Source of the DNA: an uncultured Prevotella sp.
GTDB lineage: Bacteria > Bacteroidota > Bacteroidia > Bacteroidales > Bacteroidaceae
Assembly (NCBI GenBank): GCA_900319905.1
Contig: ONQB01000009.1
Location: forward strand, 24,862-88,861
Direction of reading: 5' to 3'
DNA: 64,000 nt
Below, in pieces: positions 1 to 11,740 of this stretch. Every line of letters begins with the position of its first letter. Positions within the stretch are counted from its first letter, which is position 1. Below the pieces are notes generated by a model. That model searched no databases. It was not told the origin of the DNA and worked only from the letters and a program-made list of their open reading frames with translations. Both the position numbers and the translations under genes were made by a program.

Positions 1-1
1 C

Positions 2-940
2 GCTTCCTTTGGCAAAGGACTGGTGAAGATTAACGCAAACTACTTCAATGTGAAGTTCGATGGCCTGCTCGTCACTCCTGAGAACATCTACCCCAGCTAC
101 TTCCATACTTACTGGCCGGTATCGACCTTCCTGCCCTACATCAACTACAATGCCCAGCGTCGTTCGGGCTTCGACTTTACTCTTGACGTCCATAAGCAGC
201 TTGGCGAAGTGGACCTCATGGGTGGTGTTACTGGCATGTACTACACTTCGAAGAACACCAAGATCAGCGAAAACGTTGAGTATGACTGGCAGAAGAGCGA
301 GGGCACGCGCATCGATGCCCTTCGTGGATATCGTTGCCTCGGTTTCTTCCAGAGCGAGGATGAGATCAAGAACAGTGCTGTTATCAACAGCAACACTAAG
401 CCCGGCGATCTGAAGTATCAGGACATGAATGATGACGGCATCATCGACAGCCGCGACCAAGTCGTACTTGGCCACTGGACACCTGACTTCTACCTTGGCT
501 TCCACTTTACTGCGAAGTACAAAGGCTTCACCTTCTTTATGAACTGGACCGGTGACTTCGGTGGCATGGGCGTGAAGAACAACAGCTATGAATGGTGCTA
601 CGGCGACCGCAAGTACAGCGACGTTGTACTGGGACGCTGGACGCCTGAGACAGCCGCCACGGCAACTTATCCCCGTCTGACCACCGAGGGCGGTGAACTG
701 AACTTTGTGACCTCCGACTTCTGGACCTACAAGACAGATGCCGTCCGGCTGAACAAGGTGCAGCTGACCTACGACCTGCCCGACAATCTTTTCCAGGGTA
801 AGTGGGTCAAGGGCCTGAGCGTGTACCTTAGTGGCAGCAATCTGCTTACTATTGCAGGAGAACGCAAATATATGGAGACCAACGTGGGCTCGTTCCCGCA
901 GACGCGCTATTACAATCTTGGCGCCAAGGTTAACTTCTAA
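2..940 (+). CDS. xusC: SusC/RagA-type TonB-dependent outer-membrane receptor, C-terminal part
   Basis: The gene begins before the window; the reading frame is open from base 2, leaving the last 312 residues. What remains is outer-membrane beta-barrel: alternating amphipathic strands rich in Tyr, Trp and Phe (for example the stretches around FMNWTGDFGG and YKTDAVRLNKVQLTYDLP) and the terminal strand ending in NLGAKVNF with a C-terminal Phe, as in SusC proteins. SusC receptors import oligosaccharides across the outer membrane in a complex with the SusD lipoprotein, which is encoded 13 bp downstream. The xylanase and esterase genes that follow make xylo-oligosaccharide the likely substrate. The xus name rests on gene order only. 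Plug domain and TonB box lie outside the window. Confidence 0.93.
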   Translation, partial: ASFGKGLVKINANYFNVKFDGLLVTPENIYPSYFHTYWPVSTFLPYINYNAQRRSGFDFTLDVHKQLGEVDLMGGVTGMYYTSKNTKISENVEYDWQKSEGTRIDALRGYRCLGFFQSEDEIKNSAVINSNTKPGDLKYQDMNDDGIIDSRDQVVLGHWTPDFYLGFHFTAKYKGFTFFMNWTGDFGGMGVKNNSYEWCYGDRKYSDVVLGRWTPETAATATYPRLTTEGGELNFVTSDFWTYKTDAVRLNKVQLTYDLPDNLFQGKWVKGLSVYLSGSNLLTIAGERKYMETNVGSFPQTRYYNLGAKVNF

Positions 941-953
941 TGCATAACAGATT

Positions 954-2735
954 ATGAAAACAAGTAAATTTAAATATCTCTTCCTTGTAGCGGCTTTGGG
1001 ACTGTCGTTCACCTCCTGTGACGATTTTTTTGAGCCTGCCAAGGAAAACAACCTCGGCTTGGACTATATGGACAAGAACGCCTCTTATGCCGAGGGCGTG
1101 CTGGGCAATGCCTATACGCGTATCCCCTGCGGTAGCTTTCCTTTCAGCGAGGTGGGCACCGACGATGCTGTGAGCAATGATGCCACCAACAACTGGCGCA
1201 AGCTGGCCGGAGGCACATGGACATCCAACAATAATCCTACCGAGCGTTGGCGCGACTGCCGTGCGGCCATCACTTATCTCAACCTCTTCTTGAGTCGTGT
1301 GGATGGTGTACATTGGGCCGACGACGATGTGGCACGTCGGCTTTACGCCAATCGTGAGAAAGGAGAGGCATTTGGCATGAGAGCCATGTTTATGTACTAT
1401 TTGCTCCAAGCCCACGGTGGCTATGACGATAGCGGAAAGCTGCTCGGCGTACCTATTGTTACGACACCTGAGGGTGCCTCCAGCAACTTCAACCTGCCGC
1501 GTAACACCTTCGCCGAGTGCATGAAGGCTATCTATGATGACTGCGACAGTGCACTGGCTTTGCTGCCCGACAAGTATACCGACATTGCTTCGGAGTCTGA
1601 TATTCCTGCTTACTATAAGCAGATGGGTGCAGACGTAGATCGCATGAACCGTGTCTTTGGATCGAAGTTCAATGGTCGTATGGACGCTTCCATTGTTAAG
1701 GCATTCCGTTCAAAGGCAGCTCTGCTCGCTGCCAGCCCGGCCTTCTCCGCTGAGTCGGGTACGACCTACCAGCAGGCTGCCGACTATGCCGCTCAAGTGC
1801 TGGATGCTATTGGAGGCATTAGTGGCATGGACCCGACGGGCTGGACATGGTATGCCAACAACAGCGAGATTGACGGACTGTCCAATGGTGCCAATCCTAA
1901 GGAGGTCATGTGGCGTGGAGAAAAGTCGAGCAACAATGATTGGGAGACCAACAACTATCCTCCTTCGCTCTATGGAAAGGGCCGCATCAATCCGACACAG
2001 AACTTTGTGGACGCCTTCCCAGCTGCCAACGGTTATCCTATTACTGACCCACGCAGTGACTACGACCCATCCGACCCCTACAGCAACCGAGATCCGCGCC
2101 TGACCGCTTATGTTGTGGTTGACGGCGGTGCCGTTGGTGTCAACAACACGGTCATCAATACGGAGAAAGGTTCCGGAAAGGATGGTATCAACAACGAGGT
2201 GGGCAGCTCTACACGCACTGGTTACTACCTCAGAAAACTGCTTCGCCAAGATATTAACCTCGACCCGAAGGTCAACAGCAAGCAGTTCCACTACACACCG
2301 CGCATCCGCTATACCGAGATCTTCCTCAACTACGCAGAGGCTGCCAACGAGGCCTTTGGCCCCAAGGGGACAGGCACTCACGCTTATTCTGCCTACGATG
2401 TGATCAAGGCCATCCGCCATCGTGCCGGTATCACAGATGACAGCTATCTTGACGAGTGTGCTGAGTCCAAGGACAAGATGCGTGAGCTGATCCGCAACGA
2501 GCGCCGCATAGAGCTTTCGTTTGAGGGTTTCCGCTTCTGGGATTTGCGCCGCTGGAAGGCTCCCATCACCGAGACAGCTAAAGGCATGAGCATCGCTACT
2601 GATAACAATGGCTTGAAGACCTACACTCCCATCGATGTGGAGACACGCGATTACAAGGATTATATGTACTATGGTCCGATACCTTACTCAGAGATGCTGA
2701 AATTTAGTGAACTGAAACAAAACAAGGGCTGGTAA
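954..2735 (+). CDS. xusD: SusD/RagB family nutrient-binding lipoprotein
   Basis: A 593-residue protein of normal SusD length. The N terminus is a lipoprotein signal with lipobox FTSC (Cys22) followed by DD, which suits surface export in Bacteroidetes. The N-terminal helical (TPR-like) region around residues 95-160 and the C-terminal RagB/SusD block around residues 480-540 (ELIRNERRIELSFEGFRFWDLRRW) are typical. SusD proteins cap the SusC barrel on the cell surface and bind the glycan before import. It lies 13 bp after the SusC gene and is certainly co-transcribed with it. Ligand assignment to xylan is inference from the neighbouring GH10, CE6-CE1 and GH5-GH43 genes. Confidence 0.96.
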   Translation: MKTSKFKYLFLVAALGLSFTSCDDFFEPAKENNLGLDYMDKNASYAEGVLGNAYTRIPCGSFPFSEVGTDDAVSNDATNNWRKLAGGTWTSNNNPTERWRDCRAAITYLNLFLSRVDGVHWADDDVARRLYANREKGEAFGMRAMFMYYLLQAHGGYDDSGKLLGVPIVTTPEGASSNFNLPRNTFAECMKAIYDDCDSALALLPDKYTDIASESDIPAYYKQMGADVDRMNRVFGSKFNGRMDASIVKAFRSKAALLAASPAFSAESGTTYQQAADYAAQVLDAIGGISGMDPTGWTWYANNSEIDGLSNGANPKEVMWRGEKSSNNDWETNNYPPSLYGKGRINPTQNFVDAFPAANGYPITDPRSDYDPSDPYSNRDPRLTAYVVVDGGAVGVNNTVINTEKGSGKDGINNEVGSSTRTGYYLRKLLRQDINLDPKVNSKQFHYTPRIRYTEIFLNYAEAANEAFGPKGTGTHAYSAYDVIKAIRHRAGITDDSYLDECAESKDKMRELIRNERRIELSFEGFRFWDLRRWKAPITETAKGMSIATDNNGLKTYTPIDVETRDYKDYMYYGPIPYSEMLKFSELKQNKGW

Positions 2736-2826
2736 TGTCCTTCACCTCTGTTCCCCCCTTCTCTCCCTCTTAGGAGTAAGCGGGGACAGAGACAACAATT
2801 GCCATAAACGATTATTGAATACGATT

Positions 2827-3801
2827 ATGAATAAGACTTTTCAGAAGCTGGCGATGCTCGCCTTACCATTATCTTTCTTGCTGGGCTTTTCCTCTTGTGA
2901 GAACGGCGACAAGGAGTTTGACGACTATGACTACCAGACGGTCTATTTCGCCCAGCAGACACCTATACGCACCATCACCCTTGGCACTGATGATGACTTC
3001 CCCAATGACTTGGACAATGCTCACGAGTGCCAGTTGCAGGTTGTTGTCGGTGGGGTATGGAAGAACCATCAGGCCCGCCACGTTAAGATTGCCGTTGACA
3101 ACAATCTGGTCAACAACCTCACCTTCAACGCCATTGACGGTGAATCATTTGTCAATACTGGCAAGCCTGTCATGGCTATGCCTCAGGAGTATTATAAGCT
3201 CGAAAGCAACGAAGTAACCATTCCGGCCGGCCAGGTCCGCGGAAAGGTTAACGTGCATCTGACTGATGCATTCTTTGCTGATCCTAAGTCTGCGCAGGTA
3301 ACCTACGTGTTGCCGGTGCGTATCATCTCTGCTGATGACTCAATCCTGCAGGGACATGACTACACGCTCTACGCCATCACGTATAAGAACCCTTACGCTG
3401 GCAGTTGGATTGTCACTAATAACGAAAGTGTTGTGTCTCTGACCACTTTGTCGATGAGCCAGGTGGCCTATGCTCATTCTGAGGTCGTCAAGGTTGACGG
3501 CAAGGAGAAGACGCTCGATGGCACTGTCGTCATGACTGTGGCTGATGACGGAACAGTGAGGTTCTCTACCACTTCGCAGGACTGCACGGTGGCAGGCAGC
3601 GGCAAGTGGACCTCATTGGGCGCCAAGAAAGATACCTCGAAGAAATGGGGTGATAAGGAACGCGATCTCTTCCAGGTGAAGTATACCATTACTTATAAGT
3701 ATGTTGACGGTGGTGAGACCAAGACCCTTGTCAAGGATTACGATGAGAGCCTGGTGATGCAGACGCGCGCCAATAAGATGCACACTTTCTCAACGAAATA
3801 A
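2827..3801 (+). CDS. xusE: XusE-like surface glycan-binding lipoprotein (DUF1735-type)
   Basis: The ATG at 2827 is chosen over an in-frame TTG at 2815 because it starts directly with the signal peptide. The lipobox is GFSSC (Cys24), followed by an acidic segment. The mature part has an N-terminal beta-sandwich of the DUF1735/BT_3987 type (residues about 35-170, YQTVYFAQQTPIRTITLG at its start) and a second beta-rich domain at the C terminus. In Prevotella xylan loci the gene between the second SusD and the GH10 xylanase encodes XusE, an accessory surface protein thought to bind xylan. Position and domain type match that gene here. No catalytic motif is visible. Confidence 0.82.
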   Translation: MNKTFQKLAMLALPLSFLLGFSSCENGDKEFDDYDYQTVYFAQQTPIRTITLGTDDDFPNDLDNAHECQLQVVVGGVWKNHQARHVKIAVDNNLVNNLTFNAIDGESFVNTGKPVMAMPQEYYKLESNEVTIPAGQVRGKVNVHLTDAFFADPKSAQVTYVLPVRIISADDSILQGHDYTLYAITYKNPYAGSWIVTNNESVVSLTTLSMSQVAYAHSEVVKVDGKEKTLDGTVVMTVADDGTVRFSTTSQDCTVAGSGKWTSLGAKKDTSKKWGDKERDLFQVKYTITYKYVDGGETKTLVKDYDESLVMQTRANKMHTFSTK

Positions 3802-3815
3802 TAACGTAACTGAAT

Positions 3816-5501
3816 ATGAATAAATCTATTTTCTATATAGCGGTGTCAGCCATGCTGCTCACGGGTTGTGCCGACGACAATGTGCCAGGCTTCAACGTCG
3901 ACGAGCCGGCCAGCGCCATGTCCCAGGACAGTCTGAATGCTTATGCACCGCTGAAAGATTATGTCGACACGGTGAAATACCCCAATTTCATCTTGGGTGG
4001 TGGCACTTCTGCCGTCCCATTCAATCAAGAGGGACAGGTCTTTGCTTTGGCCAAGTCCAACTTCAACGAGGTGGTAACCGGCAATGCTTTTAAATATGCC
4101 TCTGTGGTGAAGTCCGACGGTACAATGGATTTCGGTACGGTTCAGGATTTTGTGAAGAAAGCCACGCAGGCAGGTTTGAGCATCTATGGTCACACGCTTT
4201 GCTGGCACTCGCAGCAACAGGTGGGTTACCTTACTGGTTTGATCACCGATCCTAATGCTGCCAAGCACGTGTTGCATCTTAATATTCCTGAGGCTAAGGC
4301 CAATCCGTGGGACTGGGAGCTTTATGTGGATGTCCCCAAGCATATGGAAGCAGGCAAGACTTACACGCTCAAGATGCGTGTCAAGGCTTCTCAGAACTAT
4401 CATGTCACCGTGTGGCCTCAGGGCGAGACCGCGACGCAGTATTGGCCGACCCCGGAATTTGATGCCACGACGGAATGGACGAATGTCAACAAGTCCTTTG
4501 AAGCAAAGCAGGAACTCAAACAGATACGCTTTGAGCTGGGTACCTTTAGCGGCGACTTGTGGATGGACGATGTGCAGTTGCTGGACCCCGATGGCAACAA
4601 CCTTATCGCAGAAGGCTCGTTTGAAGACGGCAACATGGATGGATGGTCGAAACCTTCATGGCACAGCTACACGTTGAACATTGTCAACGATCCTGACCAG
4701 GGCGCTGAATCCGGTGGCATGTCCGACGAAGTGAAGAAGGACACGCTGACATGGGCGCTCAACAACTTCATCTCCGGAATGATGAAAGCTTGTGACGGTA
4801 AGGTGAAGGCTTGGGACGCTGTCAACGAACCAATGAGTGATGCTGTACCAACTGAGTTGAAGACTGCAGGCCGCGATGGAAGTGCCAAGGAAAACTTCTA
4901 TTGGCAGGACCATCTGGGCAAGGACTATGCCCGCACCGTCATTCGCCTGGCCCGTAAGGCCGCTGGCGACTCTGTGCAGCTGAAGCTCTTTATCAATGAC
5001 TACAATCTTGAGGCTGCCTACAACCATAACGCCAAGTGTCAGGGTCTTATCGATATGATCAAATATTGGGAGAGCGACGGTGTGACGAAGATTGACGGCA
5101 TCGGTTCACAGATGCACGTCACATGCAGCATGGACCCTGTGGTGCAGAAAGCCAATGAGGATGCTTACGTCAACATGCTGAAGATGCTTGCTGCCACTGG
5201 CAAACTGGTTAGACTCTCAGAACTCGACATGGGTGTTCAGGATGAAAACCACAACACGGTCAATACTGCTGATGTCACACCTGAGATGCAAAAGCGCATG
5301 GCCGAGTACTATAAGTTCATCGTCGAGAAGTATCTTGAGATAATACCTGTCGCCCAACAATATGGTATCTGTGTCTGGGCACCTACCGACAGCCCGAAGG
5401 GTAGTGGATGGCGTGCCGATGAGCCTATTGGCTTGTGGACTGTCAACTATGTGCGCAAACCTGCCTACGCCGGTTTTGCAGACGGACTGAGAGGAAAATA
5501 A
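3816..5501 (+). CDS. xyn10C: GH10 endo-1,4-beta-xylanase lipoprotein with inserted carbohydrate-binding domain
   Basis: 561 residues. The lipobox LLTGC (Cys18) predicts a surface-anchored enzyme. The GH10 barrel starts around residue 45 (FILGGGTSAVPFN) and reaches the GHTLCWHSQQ motif near residue 130. It is then interrupted by about 150 residues of beta-sandwich carbohydrate-binding domain (WDWELYVDVP to DLWMDDVQLLDPDG) before resuming at about residue 315. The acid/base Glu338 lies in WDAVNEP and the nucleophile Glu469 in RLSELDMG. Interrupted GH10 enzymes of this design are known from Prevotella and other xylan-using Bacteroidetes. The enzyme would cut xylan at the cell surface into fragments for the SusCD pair encoded upstream. 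It is 14 bp downstream of xusE. Confidence 0.95.
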   Translation: MNKSIFYIAVSAMLLTGCADDNVPGFNVDEPASAMSQDSLNAYAPLKDYVDTVKYPNFILGGGTSAVPFNQEGQVFALAKSNFNEVVTGNAFKYASVVKSDGTMDFGTVQDFVKKATQAGLSIYGHTLCWHSQQQVGYLTGLITDPNAAKHVLHLNIPEAKANPWDWELYVDVPKHMEAGKTYTLKMRVKASQNYHVTVWPQGETATQYWPTPEFDATTEWTNVNKSFEAKQELKQIRFELGTFSGDLWMDDVQLLDPDGNNLIAEGSFEDGNMDGWSKPSWHSYTLNIVNDPDQGAESGGMSDEVKKDTLTWALNNFISGMMKACDGKVKAWDAVNEPMSDAVPTELKTAGRDGSAKENFYWQDHLGKDYARTVIRLARKAAGDSVQLKLFINDYNLEAAYNHNAKCQGLIDMIKYWESDGVTKIDGIGSQMHVTCSMDPVVQKANEDAYVNMLKMLAATGKLVRLSELDMGVQDENHNTVNTADVTPEMQKRMAEYYKFIVEKYLEIIPVAQQYGICVWAPTDSPKGSGWRADEPIGLWTVNYVRKPAYAGFADGLRGK

Positions 5502-5644
5502 AAGTTGCGAAACTTTATAACCTGCGGTTGCGCGCCCTTAGCATAGAGCGCAGCAACCGTCAGGTCATAGCTATATATCAATTCTTTCATTATCTAATAT
5601 CCTAAAGCTTCATCTATGCATCAGCCTTTAATGGCACTACTGAC

Positions 5645-5680
5645 AACCCTCTCCCATTTGTGGGGAGGGTTTGCTTTTCT
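5645..5680 (+). terminator. Probable rho-independent terminator after the GH10 gene
   Basis: AACCCTC(T)CCC pairs with GGGGAGGGTT around a six-base loop, with one bulged base, and TTTGCTTTTC follows. It lies about 145 bp after the GH10 stop codon, so it may end or attenuate the xus transcript. Confidence 0.6.
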
Positions 5681-5817
5681 TCGTGCTTCATCAATGTTGA
5701 CGGCGTGACAAGGCAAAGAATACATGAGAATGGTAGATGATAAGCAGTTCTTGTTAGATGTAACAGTCATACCACAATATGAAACGTGTTGTAAAGTAAC
5801 TTCCCGCATTTTTGTTT

Positions 5818-5825
5818 TATCTTTG
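5818..5825 (+). promoter_or_regulatory. Candidate Bacteroidetes -7 promoter element (TATCTTTG)
   Basis: TATCTTTG matches TAnnTTTG and lies about 50 bp before the esterase ATG. No TTTG box is visible at the correct upstream distance, so the assignment is tentative; an activator may be needed. Confidence 0.4.
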
Positions 5826-5857
5826 CAAGGAGGAACAACGAACTTCTTAAGCAGTAA

Positions 5858-7831
<1,974 letters not shown>

Positions 7832-7881
7832 TCGCTCAAGCATGATGGCTTGACTTCACTTTTATTTAAAGTATTACAATC

Positions 7882-10800
7882 ATGAACTTTATGAAACAAC
7901 GACATCACTCCTTTCTAATTTTGTTGGCTGTGTTGCTCTGTCTTCCTGTCTCCATGCTGGCCGATGGCTTACCGGCTCTTCATGTCGATGGAAAATACTT
8001 CAAGGACAACAACGGTAACATTGTCAACCTGCATGGTTTCGGCCAGACCTACAGCCCGTGGTTTAACGAGCAAGGCTCCAGGTGGACCAACTATGACGTC
8101 AACAAGTGCCTGGCTTATAACAAGGGACTCATCGACCAGATAGTAGCCAAGGGCTGGCACATGAATTTCATGCGTCTCCACATGGATCCTTACTGGAGCA
8201 ACCAGCCCGGCGCTTCGGTTAAGGGTGAGAGCGACATATCAGCCTTCAGCATGGCTCGATTCAAGACCTACTTTGCCCAAGTCTTTATGCCAATGGCCAA
8301 GTATGCCATCAGCAAAGGCATGTATGTGGTGATGCGCCCGCCAGGGGTGTGCCCCGAGAAGATACAGGTGGGCGATGCCTATCAGCAATATCTTAAGCGG
8401 GTGTGGGGCTATGTGTCACGCCAGCCGTGGATCAAGAACAACCCCAACGTGCTCTTTGAATTGGCCAATGAGCCTGTGCAAGTATACTATGCCAACGGCA
8501 AGCAGGCCACTGCGGCCAACGACAGTGCGCTGACGCAATACTTCCAGGCTATCGTCGACACCATCCGTTGCTCCACCAGCACCATCTGTCTCGTGCCCGG
8601 TTGGGCTTACCAGTCAAAGTATGCTTGTTTGGCCAATCATCCCGTCAAAGGCGGTAACATAGGCTATGCTATTCATTGTTATCCCGGATGGTTCAATTCG
8701 GGTTCCGAGAGCACGCCCGATGTCGACTACGCATCGTTTAAGAAAGGGTGGGATGAGGAAATAAAGCCCATCACCGACATTGCGCCAGCCTTCGTCACCG
8801 AGATGGACTGGGCCCCCGAAAAGTATAAGTCTTCCTGGGGCAAGGGTGTCACGGGCGTGGCCGGAGGAAAAGGCTTCGGAGCCAACTTCAAGAAGCTGTG
8901 CGATGACTGTGGCAACGTCAGTTGGATGCTGTTCACGGGTCCTGAGCTCCTGGCTCGGTACGACGATGCCGCAGCCGACGGCTCCACGTTTCTCACCGAC
9001 CCCGCGGCCTGCGTGCGTCCGTGCTATCGCTGGTTTCAGGAATATGCCAAGGTCAATTATCCCCGTGCCGATTTCAAGATGCTCTCTTCATCTGTCAACG
9101 ACAAGAACCATACTTTTATCAATCCCGTTATCCAGGCCGACTTCCCCGATCCGGAGGTTATCCGCGTAGGCGATGTCTACTATATGGTCACCACCACGAT
9201 GCACCACTTCCCTGGTTGCACGTTGCTCAAGTCATACGACCTTGTCAATTGGGAGTACTGTGCCAATCCGCTGGCCAGCATCTCCAACCTGCCTTATTAC
9301 AATCTGGAGGATGGCAAGAATATCTACGCAGCAGGAGCATGGGCCAATGCCATGTGCTATCGCAACGGTAAGTTCTATATCATGTTCAACTGTTTTGGCA
9401 AGACAGCCGACGATGGAGGAGGCTACCTGCTGTCAGCCACCGACCCAGAGGGTAAATGGACATTGACTAAATTGCCGCGTGGCTTCTACGACCCGGGTTT
9501 CTTCCAGGACGATGACGGTACGCTCTACTGCGTCTATGGCAATGGCACTATCTACGTGGCCAAGCTTGACGACAACTTCAACTTGGTGGAGGAACATAAG
9601 GTCATCACCAAGCAGAACCTGGAAGGCAACCATATGTTCAAGAAAGATGGCTACTACTACATCTATTCCACGTGCTGCGCCTATCCGGCTACGCAATGGT
9701 GCTACCGGTCGAAGAGTGTCTTCGGCAACTATGAAGAGAAAGAAGTCTTCGACCAGAATGCCATCCATCAGGGACAGATCATCCGTACGCAGAGCGGCGA
9801 GTGGTGGACTATGCTGATGAAAGACAATGGTCCGTTGGGCCGCATGCCTTGGCTCGAACCAGTCAAATGGACCAACGGCTGGCCCGTCATCGGTGACAAC
9901 GGTAAGGCGCACACCGCCTATCAGAAGGCGCCCGACGTGGGACGCATCTACCGCACCACCTATCTGCCCACCAACGATGCCTTTGCTGACTACAAGCTGG
10001 GCAAGCAGTGGCAGTGGAACCACAATGCCGACGCTTCCTGCTACAGTCTCTTTGAGCGTTCTGGCTTCCTGCGTCTGCATACGGCCTCCGTCACCGACTC
10101 ACTGCTCAAGGCCCGCAACACCCTTACGCAGCGCATCTTGGGCTTCCACGGAGACAGCAATATCTCTTTGGGCACGGTGGCTATGGACGTGAGAAACATG
10201 GCTGACGGCGACTTCGCCGGACTCTCTGTTTTCCAAAAGCATTACGGTATCATTGGCGTGCGCAACGATGGCGGACAGTTTAAGATTGTGCAGGTCAACC
10301 GCGACGGCACCGAGCAGACGGTCAGCATCACGCCCGGTGAGCTGATCTACCTGCGTGCTACGGTCAACACGGTCGACAACACGGCCACGTTCTCCTATAG
10401 TCTTGACAACACCACCTACACACAGCTGGGCGACAAGCTCAACATGCGCTACGACATGAGCATCTTCGTGGGCAACCGCTTTGGCATCTTCAACTATGCC
10501 ACCAAGGCATTGGGAGGCTATGTCGATGTAGACTGGTTCTCAACTGACGCTGACTTCAGCGAGACCGATCACTACGACCTTTCTCAGTCCAATTACACCG
10601 AGGAGAGTCTTACGGTCAAGAGCCTTTCGCCCGATCAAAAAGACATGACTGTCTTGTTGGGCGGCACCGCTTCGTTATCCCTCACGGCTACTTTTGCTGA
10701 CGGACACAGTGAGGACGTGACAGCAACGGCCAAGTATACGGTTGACGATGCCAACATCTGTTCTGTTTCCGCCGGTCGCATCGATGGCAAGGGCCTAGGC

Positions 10801-11475
10801 CACACCACGGTTACAGCTACCTACACCGATCCCATCGGCAACGAGGTGTCTGCTTCTTTCCCGGTGAGCGTTGATGTGTTCCCGCTGAAGGAGAATGCTG
10901 TCAGCACCACCATCTGGGGAACCAACACATTCTCGGAGCATAATGGCGCTATGACCATTTCTCAATATGGCTTTGAAGGCTGGCACTACGACCGTGGCGT
11001 CGATATCTCTCCATATAAGTACATCGTTGTTGAGCTCAATCAGCCACAGAGCCTTGGGGCGCAGTTCCGCCTCTTCGACCATAACAACTACTGGACCGAT
11101 TGTAGCCAGACCAATATAAGCGGTACTAAGACGCTCATCGACCTCTCTGGCCTTCACCGCGTCACCAACAATGCACAGGGTACGGCCATCGACTTGAGGC
11201 ATATCTACATTGCTGGCTTCTGGGTGCTTCGCCCCGGAACGCTCTACGTCAAGAAGGTTTACCTCAGCAATGACGGGCTCACCGACGTGGGCATCGCCCC
11301 GGTGCTCTACGATGCAGCGGAGAATGCGCCCGTCGATGTTTACAGCCTCGCCGGCATTCGTCTCTATCACAAGGTCAAGTGGAGTGAGGTTAAGACCAAA
11401 CTGCCAAAGGGGGTCTACATCGTGGGAAACAAGAAGAAAGTAGTAGGAGTGGGCTCTGGCGATTACCGCAACTAA
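7882..11475 (+). CDS. GH5-GH43 multidomain arabinoxylan-degrading enzyme with C-terminal sorting-like tail
   Basis: 1197 residues with a cleavable signal peptide (VSMLADG). Residues 30-400 form a GH5-type barrel with acid/base Glu197 (ELANEP) and nucleophile Glu307 (FVTEMDW). Residues about 415-700 form a GH43 five-blade propeller: a catalytic Asp lies in ADFPDPEV (Asp423), and FYDPGFFQDDDG and the Glu of NLEGNHMFKKDGYYYI are also present. Residues 700-900 are a concanavalin-like xylosidase C-terminal domain. Residues 910-1000 form an Ig-like BIG2 domain (MTVLLGGTASLSLTATF). Residues 1005-1140 are a beta-sandwich, and the protein ends in LPKGVYIVGNKKKVVGV, like short type IX secretion tails. 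Likely roles are backbone cleavage and arabinose or xylose removal; exact specificities cannot be read. It sits 50 bp after the esterase gene. Confidence 0.9.
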   Translation: MNFMKQRHHSFLILLAVLLCLPVSMLADGLPALHVDGKYFKDNNGNIVNLHGFGQTYSPWFNEQGSRWTNYDVNKCLAYNKGLIDQIVAKGWHMNFMRLHMDPYWSNQPGASVKGESDISAFSMARFKTYFAQVFMPMAKYAISKGMYVVMRPPGVCPEKIQVGDAYQQYLKRVWGYVSRQPWIKNNPNVLFELANEPVQVYYANGKQATAANDSALTQYFQAIVDTIRCSTSTICLVPGWAYQSKYACLANHPVKGGNIGYAIHCYPGWFNSGSESTPDVDYASFKKGWDEEIKPITDIAPAFVTEMDWAPEKYKSSWGKGVTGVAGGKGFGANFKKLCDDCGNVSWMLFTGPELLARYDDAAADGSTFLTDPAACVRPCYRWFQEYAKVNYPRADFKMLSSSVNDKNHTFINPVIQADFPDPEVIRVGDVYYMVTTTMHHFPGCTLLKSYDLVNWEYCANPLASISNLPYYNLEDGKNIYAAGAWANAMCYRNGKFYIMFNCFGKTADDGGGYLLSATDPEGKWTLTKLPRGFYDPGFFQDDDGTLYCVYGNGTIYVAKLDDNFNLVEEHKVITKQNLEGNHMFKKDGYYYIYSTCCAYPATQWCYRSKSVFGNYEEKEVFDQNAIHQGQIIRTQSGEWWTMLMKDNGPLGRMPWLEPVKWTNGWPVIGDNGKAHTAYQKAPDVGRIYRTTYLPTNDAFADYKLGKQWQWNHNADASCYSLFERSGFLRLHTASVTDSLLKARNTLTQRILGFHGDSNISLGTVAMDVRNMADGDFAGLSVFQKHYGIIGVRNDGGQFKIVQVNRDGTEQTVSITPGELIYLRATVNTVDNTATFSYSLDNTTYTQLGDKLNMRYDMSIFVGNRFGIFNYATKALGGYVDVDWFSTDADFSETDHYDLSQSNYTEESLTVKSLSPDQKDMTVLLGGTASLSLTATFADGHSEDVTATAKYTVDDANICSVSAGRIDGKGLGHTTVTATYTDPIGNEVSASFPVSVDVFPLKENAVSTTIWGTNTFSEHNGAMTISQYGFEGWHYDRGVDISPYKYIVVELNQPQSLGAQFRLFDHNNYWTDCSQTNISGTKTLIDLSGLHRVTNNAQGTAIDLRHIYIAGFWVLRPGTLYVKKVYLSNDGLTDVGIAPVLYDAAENAPVDVYSLAGIRLYHKVKWSEVKTKLPKGVYIVGNKKKVVGVGSGDYRN

Positions 11476-11500
11476 TTCTGATCTAAGTTCATAAGCGAGA

Positions 11501-11560
11501 GCAAGAGACTTGCAAGGTCTGCTATTGATGCAGATACTACAAGTTCCTTGCTTTTTTTTG
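11501..11560 (+). terminator. Rho-independent terminator of the GH5-GH43 gene
   Basis: GCAAGAGACTTG (11501-11512) pairs with CAAGTTCCTTGC (11540-11551) with two mismatches; an inner stem TCTGC/GCAGA closes the loop, and eight T residues follow. It begins about 25 bp after the stop codon. Confidence 0.75.
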
Positions 11561-11740
11561 TTTATCCGACAATCCGTTTGATTTGTCAATTTTTATTGTG
11601 TTAAAACGCCTCTGAGAATCGCGTCGTGGCCACAAACCACCCTCTTGCTCAAAATAAGCCTATTCTTGGTTATATTGTGTAAGTAATTATCAATCAGTAG
11701 TTTAAGAAGATATAGTTCGAAAATCCAATAATTAGAGTAT

